NCBI GenBank assembly: GCA_029051835.1
Contig: JAIDKJ010000247.1
Coordinates: 1-17,254 of the forward strand
Length of the DNA: 17,254 nt
Reading direction: 5' to 3'
Origin: Paramuribaculum sp.
GTDB taxonomy: Bacteria > Bacteroidota > Bacteroidia > Bacteroidales > Muribaculaceae
Of this stretch, positions 1 to 6,352 are shown in pieces. A program made the translations under genes and the position numbers. The notes beneath the pieces were generated by a model that worked only from the letters and a program-made list of their open reading frames with translations, ran no database searches and had not been told where the DNA came from. How positions within the stretch are numbered: the first letter of the stretch is position 1; each line of letters starts with the position of its first letter.

Positions 1-28
1 TAAGAAGCGTTAAAAGGAACCCACAGAC

Positions 29-59
29 TTGATTTTCAGACGAAAATTTAGTAATTTTG
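29..59 (+). promoter_or_regulatory. Predicted Bacteroidetes-type promoter
   Basis: A TTG at 29-31 lies 20 bases before TAATTTTG at 52-59. This matches the Bacteroidetes primary sigma consensus (-33 TTG, -7 TAnnTTTG, spacing about 20). A start near 65-67 would give a rightward transcript into the gene-free region and toward the 3' end of the convergent tip-adhesin gene. No plus-strand protein gene follows. Either the product is a non-coding RNA or the match is by chance in AT-rich DNA. Confidence 0.5.
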
Positions 60-120
60 CCACTATAAGAACACCCCATTCAAGCATCGGCAAGAGAGCC
101 GGCGAGACTGACGGATTTTT

Positions 121-139
121 CGTTACCATCTCGTTACCA
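121..139. repeat. Tandem octamer pair CGTTACCA
   Basis: CGTTACCA occurs at 121-128 and again at 132-139, an 11-base period or about one helical turn. Such phasing suits a protein-binding site, for example a regulator or the arm site of a tyrosine recombinase. No recombinase is in the window, so the binder is unknown. Confidence 0.5.
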
Positions 140-198
140 CTGATTAATGACTGCTATCTAATGCATTGATATAACTGCATTTGGAGCGTAAGGAACAA

Positions 199-260
199 GT
201 TCCTCCAGCTCCACAACAGAGCCTGCCACACGGCGGGCTCTGTTGTGGAGCTGGAGGGAT
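199..260. repeat. Long inverted repeat with perfect 22-bp stem
   Basis: Bases 202-223 are the exact reverse complement of 236-257. Inside, GCC at 225-227 pairs with GGC at 232-234 around an ACAC loop, giving a nearly continuous 26-bp stem. G-U and A-T pairs extend it outward to 199/260. Neither side has a T-run, so it is not a standard intrinsic terminator. Confidence 0.9.
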
Positions 261-359
261 GGATGATGACCCGACCGGAAGGTTCGTTATCGCCTCGGCG
301 CTTGCGCAGCAAGAGCCCCTCCATCTCCACCTCCCTCACGCCACTTATCCGGCAGTAGG

Positions 360-377
360 GATGCTCCACGGAGCATC
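360..377. repeat. Short hairpin, 8-bp stem
   Basis: GATGCTCC at 360-367 pairs with GGAGCATC at 370-377 around a two-base centre (AC), making a near-palindrome within the structured region. Confidence 0.8.
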
Positions 378-424
378 CGCCGCGACGTCAGGCTCGCGCG
401 CGGGAGGAGAGAGCAACGGTGGAA

Positions 425-455
425 GTGGTCGTAGACCACGCGGCTTCTGTAAGCC
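425..455. repeat. Pair of adjacent hairpins
   Basis: GTGGTC at 425-430 pairs with GACCAC at 434-439 (loop GTA). Three bases on, GGCTT at 442-446 pairs with AAGCC at 451-455 (loop CTGT). Two stem-loops stacked end to end resemble consecutive helices of a folded RNA. Confidence 0.7.
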
Positions 456-546
456 ACGCCTTGGCGGGATCAGGAGGGAGAGTTTCCTCCGGCGGGAGGA
501 GGACGGCGACGTCAGCGGAGCCGCGGAGCGGGCGGGCAGACAGTAA

Positions 547-601
547 CCGGGGTTCGTAGCGCAGCGAAGACTCGCAGAGGACGAGCTACGCAAGACCCCG
601 G
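547..601. repeat. Compound stem with nested hairpin
   Basis: CCGGGGT at 547-553 pairs with ACCCCGG at 595-601. After a 1x4 internal loop, CGTAGC at 555-560 pairs with GCTACG at 585-590. Inside these, GCGA at 564-567 pairs with TCGC at 572-575 around AGAC. Three coaxial helices with internal loops look more RNA-like than a simple DNA palindrome. Confidence 0.75.
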
Positions 602-647
602 ACAGCATCTACGGCCCATCCACACCGCGGCAAGTCCCGGAGGGAAC

Positions 648-665
648 GACGCCGCACACGGCGTC
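648..665. repeat. Short hairpin, 7-bp GC-rich stem
   Basis: GACGCCG at 648-654 pairs perfectly with CGGCGTC at 659-665 around a CACA loop. Confidence 0.8.
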
Positions 666-742
666 AGCACAGGAAGGAGAGAGGCCATCCCGCGGCGAAT
701 CCATCCGGCTGGGAGGGGCACGCCACAGGGCCGCTCAACAGC

Positions 743-778
743 AGCGGGCGCCGGAAGCCTAAGCCTCCCGCGCCCGCT
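743..778 (-). terminator. Possible end-of-operon hairpin without T-run
   Basis: AGCGGGCGC at 743-751 pairs with GCGCCCGCT at 770-778. An inner pairing of GGA (753-755) with TCC (766-768) extends it. It sits 25 bases past the stop codon of the last fimbrial gene, where a 3'-end structure for the minus-strand operon is expected. No T-run follows on the minus strand, so it may be a 3'-stabilising or weak terminator hairpin, or just another stem of the left-edge structured region. Confidence 0.4.
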
Positions 779-803
779 AAATTATCATGCCATTAAAGAA
801 GTA

Positions 804-3800
804 TCATTTTGTATAAACAACTCGCATCAGACAGGCATCACTTTGAGTAAAACCATTTTTTCCGTCAAGCGTTCCTATCGCGCCGCTTTCAAAGCCCTCA
901 AAGCCCATTGTGAAATAGTTGATATCCCATGCCGTATGGCCTTTAGTCCTATCACCTGACGCTGCGCCGGGACCGCCGGGACGCTCAAGCCAGTATACCG
1001 CGCCAAAACGCTTGTAAAGGTCATAGAACAGCGGCATATACTCCACTCCACCATTATATGGTTTCCCATCAGACAATGGATAATATGACTGCTTCATAAA
1101 CGGCTTATGACGCTGAGCATACCTGAGCACTCCGTCCATATTGGCCTCACCGCTACCTTCCTTTCCGGGACTACCATCCATTCCACGACCTGATTTTCGC
1201 CGACCGTAGCCCGACTTGCCGATAGGGAAGAAGATATTATTGCCATTGCTGCTGTTGAACACAAAACATCCTCGCATTCCCTTTGTCGATCCGGCGCCTG
1301 TTGCATCGTCATAACCGAAAGCCTCAGCTACGGACGTTGCCGTTTCCTTAGCGCCATCTCCATACAGCACTCCATAGGCTTTCTCGATATTGCTGCCGGC
1401 TGTAGACATCAACCGGGCGAAGTCCTCATAGCGAGCCACTCTCGCTCCGGGATTTTTTATGCCCCAGTCATCATTACCACCAACCAAATTTCTCCAAAGA
1501 TTAGTTGATGATTCGTTTCTCCATGTGATCACGTCAAACGATGCGTTGGTGCCATCCTGTCCGAATCCCACGCGGTCGTTATTTGAGGCGAGGATCGCAT
1601 TGACGTTGTTCCATCTGAAGTAAGAACCCTCATATAGCGGCGATTCCACAAAGCTGGCGGTATATTCACCTTTCTTATATCCGCCGGTAAGCGAATACAC
1701 ATTAAACGACCCCCAGGCGGGATTTTCGTCGCTGCGGGCGTTGCCGTCCATAGTGATCGGAGCATAGCCCTGACGCACCATGATCACATGCTCGCAGGTA
1801 TAATTGTGATAGCGCACCTTCACCAGCCCGCAACGCACCTCATTGGCGCCGCACGTGCCCTTGAACTTGATCTTGAAATCGATATTATGCTCCGAATCGC
1901 CTTCGATCCGATTTCCGCGTTCTATAGTGCCGTCGCGCCCGGTCGGCGTGCTTTCAAGCTCAAAAAAGCCGTCGCCCTTTATCACTTCGGCATACCATGG
2001 TCCTTCAGAGGGGAACGCAACGAATTCGGTCGATTCCTCGTCGGGCAGCCGCATGAGCGTCACGCGAAAATCCTCATTTTTGTCGTGACTGCGCCACACC
2101 CCTTTGGGATTCACTATACGACGCACCTGAATGATCTCCACCTCCTTTTCCAACATTGCACCGCTTTTGAGCTTGGCCGTGAATTTTATTTTGCCGTTGC
2201 GGGGATATGTATAGTAAGGATTGTTGCCCGAAAAACCTGTTTTCGTCACCAGCTCCTTTGCCCTCGTAAAGAGATGTATCTTGAATGTTTTGGTTCCATC
2301 GCCGTTCTGCACCGAATACCGATAATCAGGGTCTGCACCATAACTGTCATCTTTCCCATCAATATAATACGTGCGGTCGCCACGGTGCTTTTCCTCCCAG
2401 TAGGTCTGGTTGTACTTGGTATCGCACGGCACAGTATACGAAGGTTTATCCTTGTAGGCAGGATCGTCCACTTTCGTGTCAGTAGCCTGTCGGAGCGAAA
2501 GGAACGCGTTCCATGGGCCATCGTTAACCACCGGTTCCTGCGAGTAGAATGTTTCTGACGGAGTGGGAAAATCTGTCGATCCGTCGCCCCAGGGCTTCCA
2601 CGATGTTTCGCTCATCACCTCGGCCTTCAGACCATATTCGGGATCGATATCACCCACCACCTTCACATCCATCTCCATCTCCTTGTTGTAGAGATACGAT
2701 ATATACTGCGGCGAAACCACATAGATACCCGGTTCTTCGTCAAACTCGATGTGCCAGTCGGCCTCGTTGCCGTTGCCATGGAAAGCGAGCGTCAGCTTGT
2801 AGTGGGTATTGCGGCGGGCATCGTAGTCGGTGTCTATATCCTGACCGAGCATAAATCGGTAGACAATCTTTCCTACCGTCGTGGTTGTGCGGTTGCGGTA
2901 AATGCCGCTCACCTCCACGTAGGTGCCGTAAGGCTTATGATCCTTCCAGCCCGAATTGAGATCGCCCTCCACCGGATCGGGATACCATATTTTCTCGCCG
3001 TCTTTCGACTGATATTTCTCCTTGCCCTTTCCCTGCATGTTCTCGTAGAAATAGAGCGACTGAGCAGTATGCGCATGCGTCTTGTCGATAGTCGACGGAT
3101 CTTTACCGCCGGCTTCGTCGCCCTTGCCGCCATAGCGGTGCTGATCGTTGCACACATGGTAATACTGCGTCGGATAAAGGCTGTTGGCATCATCGGGCAG
3201 ATTATCATTGACAATCATCACCTCGCCGTCGGCTATCAGGCCGTTTGCCGTTTCGTAGCGCTTCAATCCCTTGCTGTCATCGGCATCGCCGGGAGTATTG
3301 TCCAGCCCGAGAGCACAAAGCTTAGGTATATCCTTGATACGGATATCCTTAATATATATCTCTATATTGTCGTAGAGATCCGAACCGTCAAAAGCTACGG
3401 TCACTTTCGACGCAAGCCTCTTGAGCCAGCTTTTCAATGTCAGATTGGCCTTATTGAGCACTATCGGACTTTCATCCGTGGCGCTTGGCGAGCCATTCGT
3501 ACTGAACACTCCGAACATCTGGCTGTTGTTGGCAATCGTATTGCCATCCCATGTAAAACGAATCGCCTTCAGACCGTCGCGTGTGGCTATTTCCGTAGTG
3601 CGGCTATGCAGGTCAGGCACATTGGCCACAGCATAGATATAGTAGCGTCCGCGCGGCAGCGTGAGGCTAAATGTGGCGCGCCCGGCCTTATCATCGCCGA
3701 GCGACTGATCGTCGCGGTTGTCCTGATCGGTGCTGCCTACGTAGTTGCTGAGATCATCCTTTGTATAGCACTTTATCAGGTCGCCCTCCGTGTCGTAGAC

Positions 3801-4010
3801 AAGCACGTGGAGCGTGTTTATGTTCTGAATCAGGTCGCCGGCCGAGCGTGAACCCAGATCCACGTCCTCAGCCTGAAAAGTCAGCGAAGCCGATATGGTG
3901 CAGTCGCCGTCGAAACCGTCCCCCTTGTCATAGAGAGCGTCGTCCGAGCAGCTCCACAGTGTCATGGATGCCAACAGACCTATCAGATAATATATACTGC
4001 GTTTCATCAT
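804..4010 (-). CDS. DUF4906-like fimbrial protein, probable tip adhesin
   Basis: This 1068-residue lipoprotein is the last gene of the pilus operon and starts 17 bases after the previous stop. The start is MMKRS (either Met is possible), followed by a hydrophobic stretch and lipobox LWSC with Cys21 then Ser-Asp-Asp, a surface-export-like signature. Residues about 38-425 look like a fimbrillin module: a GSRS site at 53-56, then the INTLHVLVYD strand, ending near RNTHYKLTL (400-408). Residues about 430-750 look like Ig-like beta modules including RRIVNPKGVWR (630-640), typical of what I recall of DUF4906. Residues about 860-1067 resemble a C-type-lectin-like/FISUMP-type fold: FFPIGKSGYGRR, GAVYWLERP, then a final ACLMRVVY. 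I infer a distal adhesin that determines ligand binding. The coding GC is lower than in the upstream genes. A very large accessory subunit rather than a true tip is the alternative. Confidence 0.75.
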   Translation of the reverse strand: MMKRSIYYLIGLLASMTLWSCSDDALYDKGDGFDGDCTISASLTFQAEDVDLGSRSAGDLIQNINTLHVLVYDTEGDLIKCYTKDDLSNYVGSTDQDNRDDQSLGDDKAGRATFSLTLPRGRYYIYAVANVPDLHSRTTEIATRDGLKAIRFTWDGNTIANNSQMFGVFSTNGSPSATDESPIVLNKANLTLKSWLKRLASKVTVAFDGSDLYDNIEIYIKDIRIKDIPKLCALGLDNTPGDADDSKGLKRYETANGLIADGEVMIVNDNLPDDANSLYPTQYYHVCNDQHRYGGKGDEAGGKDPSTIDKTHAHTAQSLYFYENMQGKGKEKYQSKDGEKIWYPDPVEGDLNSGWKDHKPYGTYVEVSGIYRNRTTTTVGKIVYRFMLGQDIDTDYDARRNTHYKLTLAFHGNGNEADWHIEFDEEPGIYVVSPQYISYLYNKEMEMDVKVVGDIDPEYGLKAEVMSETSWKPWGDGSTDFPTPSETFYSQEPVVNDGPWNAFLSLRQATDTKVDDPAYKDKPSYTVPCDTKYNQTYWEEKHRGDRTYYIDGKDDSYGADPDYRYSVQNGDGTKTFKIHLFTRAKELVTKTGFSGNNPYYTYPRNGKIKFTAKLKSGAMLEKEVEIIQVRRIVNPKGVWRSHDKNEDFRVTLMRLPDEESTEFVAFPSEGPWYAEVIKGDGFFELESTPTGRDGTIERGNRIEGDSEHNIDFKIKFKGTCGANEVRCGLVKVRYHNYTCEHVIMVRQGYAPITMDGNARSDENPAWGSFNVYSLTGGYKKGEYTASFVESPLYEGSYFRWNNVNAILASNNDRVGFGQDGTNASFDVITWRNESSTNLWRNLVGGNDDWGIKNPGARVARYEDFARLMSTAGSNIEKAYGVLYGDGAKETATSVAEAFGYDDATGAGSTKGMRGCFVFNSSNGNNIFFPIGKSGYGRRKSGRGMDGSPGKEGSGEANMDGVLRYAQRHKPFMKQSYYPLSDGKPYNGGVEYMPLFYDLYKRFGAVYWLERPGGPGAASGDRTKGHTAWDINYFTMGFEGFESGAIGTLDGKNGFTQSDACLMRVVYTK

Positions 4011-4027
4011 GTTTCAAATTAAGAGAT

Positions 4028-5323
4028 TCACTTCTTTGGGAGTCCGAAGCCAGGTTTCAGAGTCACTTCGCGATAGGGAAGCACCCACGCCTCGAAGTTG
4101 ACACCCATATCGCTCACTTTTGCCTCGATATATAGGTGGGTGTTGCGCGGAAGCTTGCCATCCAACGCATCAAGCGGTTGATCGGCCACCTGATAGGCGC
4201 CGAAAAGCGACAGATTGAAGCTGAAGCCCTCGGCGGACTGGCTTTCGGGCATGTAGACCGAGGGGAGGGCTACCGACTTGCCGGCGGCTATAGGCTCCAG
4301 AGCGTAGGGGTTATCGCCATCCGCTGTGGTCTTCACGGTGAATGTGCGTTCCATCTGTCCGAGCTGCTGCGCGGGGATCTCAAACGAGGTTATCTCGCGA
4401 TCCTTTAGGGGATTTTCCTCCTGACACTCCTCCTTGGCGGGGCTGTAGACGGTTTCCACCGGGAAGAGATAGCCAGTCGAAGCCAGATTGGTGAGCCTGT
4501 AGCCGGTCAGCTCGAGAGAGCCTGACGTAGTGTTGGTCACCTTCACGGTCACTTTCACGAGCGCGCGCGTCACAAACAGGCTTACGCTCTGCTCACGATC
4601 CACAATATTGCCCTGCTCGTCGGTTCTCGGATGACGCACCTTCACCTGATGGTGTTCGGCCATAGGTATCAGGCCGTTGACATTGTCCGACAGTCGGAAG
4701 TCAAACGTCAGCCGCTCCAACCGTTTCAGAGCTTCGTCGTCGAGATGCATACCGCTGCCGTAGGCCTCGTTGGAGAGGTCTATGGCGCCCAGCACCCGGT
4801 CGGAAGCGTCAGCGAATGTCGAGTGCGAGTAGCCCGAATAGAGTCCGTGTTCGTTGGCTATCACGTAGATATCCTTCAGATCATACACCTCCTTGGGATC
4901 CTGACCATTTTCAACCGTGCCGGCATAGACATTGATCTCTTTGCTGGCCGAAGCCGCGATCGCAGTCTTGTCGTCGGCACCGGCCTCGCCGGCAAGATCC
5001 CAGAACTGGTTAAATTCCACCACCTTCCGCGACGCATCGGTCGGATCAGCGTGGACTATGATGATGCGCAGAGTGCGTATCATCTCGCGCACCAGCTCCG
5101 CATCCTCGAATTCGGTGGCGCGCGATCCCTGTCCGTCGGACGGATCCACTGCCGCTATATTGAACTTGAGCGTGACAGTCGACTCATCGTCGGCCGGACG
5201 GCCTGGTTCGTCGCCCGACGAGCATGCCGTCGACGCCACTCCAAGCCCGAGCGCCATCGCTGCCATCGCCGCGAGTCGGTATCGCCGTAGCCGGTGAGTT
5301 GATATTTTTCTGTCTGAAATCAT
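4028..5323 (-). CDS. Fimbrillin-like accessory pilus subunit (FimA/Mfa family)
   Basis: A 431-residue lipoprotein. The start ATG overlaps the stop of the anchor gene as ATGA (5320-5323), suggesting translational coupling. A basic N-terminus leads into an Ala/Leu-rich segment and a lipobox ending STAC (Cys34), then a Gly/Asp/Glu-rich linker. Strand TLKFNIAAVD (51-60), then GSRA at 66-69 and the strand RTLRIIIVHAD, match the N-terminal domain of P. gingivalis FimA/Mfa-type pilins. It ends with FEAWVLPYREV before a short basic tail, as pilin C-terminal domains do. Between the anchor and the large adhesin, it probably acts as an adaptor or minor subunit, comparable in position to the accessory subunits of the P. 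gingivalis mfa operon. Which one it matches cannot be told from sequence by eye. Confidence 0.75.
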   Translation of the reverse strand: MISDRKISTHRLRRYRLAAMAAMALGLGVASTACSSGDEPGRPADDESTVTLKFNIAAVDPSDGQGSRATEFEDAELVREMIRTLRIIIVHADPTDASRKVVEFNQFWDLAGEAGADDKTAIAASASKEINVYAGTVENGQDPKEVYDLKDIYVIANEHGLYSGYSHSTFADASDRVLGAIDLSNEAYGSGMHLDDEALKRLERLTFDFRLSDNVNGLIPMAEHHQVKVRHPRTDEQGNIVDREQSVSLFVTRALVKVTVKVTNTTSGSLELTGYRLTNLASTGYLFPVETVYSPAKEECQEENPLKDREITSFEIPAQQLGQMERTFTVKTTADGDNPYALEPIAAGKSVALPSVYMPESQSAEGFSFNLSLFGAYQVADQPLDALDGKLPRNTHLYIEAKVSDMGVNFEAWVLPYREVTLKPGFGLPKK

Positions 5324-6333
5324 AAGTCTGCATTATTGATCCGTACCACCCAGTTGTTGATCACCACCTGAGTGCGCACCCAGTGGTTGTTGGCATCGAG
5401 GAAGAAGATCATGTTCCAGTGGTGCTCACGGTCGAGATACTCCTGATCCGACATGGTTTTGAACTTCTCGCTCTTATAGAGGAGCAGATAGTTGACCAGC
5501 GGGATGCTGATGATCTCGCTGCCGTCGTCGGCCTTCTTCACCTTGAGGCGCGGGCTGTTGCCGGTGACAAACCGTCCGGTCGACATCTCGCTGTAGGCAA
5601 GCACAGCCTCGTTGCCGGCCTCGTCTATGCCTGTTCGGGCTGTGCCCGTGACCCAGGGAGCGTAGGTCACCTCGCCGGCCGGCACCACCGTGTTGTCGTG
5701 GGCGTGGCGGGTGTTGTCGTCGGTGATCTCCCATATGAAGTCCTTGTCGTCGAGAGGATCGCCGTTGAGCTGCTGCAACAGTATGCGCAGAGTGTTGGTG
5801 TCGCGCATCATCGGCAGCGTGGCCTGTGTGTATTCATTCTCCTTGTCGCTGACGGTCATGTCGAGCGAACCGTAGTAGAGATCGTGGAGCTGTGTGCCGA
5901 TGCGCTCAGCCTTCATCGCGTGGCCCATGGCCGTGTAGTGCTGTCCGGCCTGGGGAGTGACGGTCGTGTAGGCCGCCTCGCTGCAGGCTGTGCCTCCGTA
6001 GGCTATCAGGTGATAGTCGCCGGCCGGCAGATCGATTGTCATGCGCCAGTTTTCGTCGGCAAGCACCTCGGTGGTTTCCGTGCGGGTGGCCACATAGTTG
6101 CCGTTCTCGTCGTAGATGTAGAGCGTCAGGCAGTCGACCTGCGAGGGGAATGCGTTGGCAAACTCCATGTTATAGTCGAATATGAACCTCAGCTCGGCTC
6201 CCACGCGGCACGGTTCGAGATCGTCGTAGATGGCGCTGTCGCACGACGACATGACCATGGCCGCCGGAGCGGCTATGGCGGCCGAAGCTGCCATAGCGTT
6301 CCATATACGACGCATTATATTTGTGATTTTCAT
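5320..6333 (-). CDS. FimB/Mfa2-family fimbrial anchor lipoprotein
   Basis: A 337-residue lipoprotein of the FimB/Mfa2 family, which anchors the pilus base in the outer membrane and limits length in P. gingivalis. It starts 19 bases after the fimbrillin stop. The signal peptide ends MSSC (Cys31), followed by IYDDLEPC, the family's usual start of the mature part. Family-like strands follow: LRFIFDYNMEFANAF (48-62), VDCLTLYIYDENG and DLPAGDYHLIAYGG (101-114). Length is normal for the family. Unlike the three pilin-like proteins of this operon, it has no Gly-Ser-Arg site after the lipid cysteine, consistent with an anchor that stays lipidated and uncleaved. Its order after the major fimbrillin is that of mfa1-mfa2. 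Confidence 0.88.
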   Translation of the reverse strand: MKITNIMRRIWNAMAASAAIAAPAAMVMSSCDSAIYDDLEPCRVGAELRFIFDYNMEFANAFPSQVDCLTLYIYDENGNYVATRTETTEVLADENWRMTIDLPAGDYHLIAYGGTACSEAAYTTVTPQAGQHYTAMGHAMKAERIGTQLHDLYYGSLDMTVSDKENEYTQATLPMMRDTNTLRILLQQLNGDPLDDKDFIWEITDDNTRHAHDNTVVPAGEVTYAPWVTGTARTGIDEAGNEAVLAYSEMSTGRFVTGNSPRLKVKKADDGSEIISIPLVNYLLLYKSEKFKTMSDQEYLDREHHWNMIFFLDANNHWVRTQVVINNWVVRINNADL

Positions 6334-6352
6334 TGCAAGTGTCTGATAATGG

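Larger units (their letters stand above)
60..803. other. Gene-free, hairpin-rich region
   Basis: No convincing protein gene is seen here. Open frames on both strands translate to low-complexity Pro/Arg/Gly/Ser-rich sequence and cross each other. The left 140 bases are AT-rich. From about 200 to 780 the DNA is GC-rich (38 of 60 bases at 541-600) and packed with stem-loops: 199-260, 301-313, 360-377, 425-439, 442-455, 485-500, 547-601, 648-665 and 743-778. A 10-base direct repeat, GCGACGTCAG, lies at 382-391 and 506-515. No tRNA, rRNA, tmRNA or RNase P landmark was recognised. It could be a structured RNA driven by the promoter at 29-59, a non-autonomous mobile or REP-like element, or decayed DNA next to an adhesin locus. 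The function is unknown. Confidence 0.6.

Noticed and set aside
181..546. 121-codon plus-strand frame (and crossing minus-strand frames at 154-369, 345-608, 512-721) in the left region
   Set aside because: It has a TTG start, runs straight through the perfect 22-bp stem, and is low-complexity Pro/Gly/Ser/Arg. The overlapping frames on both strands are equally poor.
1..1100. Diversity-generating retroelement with a variable repeat at the tip-gene 3' end
   Set aside because: I saw no near-copy of the last 150 coding bases in 1-803, no reverse transcriptase in the window, and no excess of AAC-type codons at the C-terminus. An exhaustive repeat search was not possible by eye, and the region left of the window is unseen.
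2751..3851. 366-codon plus-strand open frame
   Set aside because: It is antisense to the DUF4906-like gene and has no recognisable domain. The minus-strand protein has a signal peptide and consistent modules.
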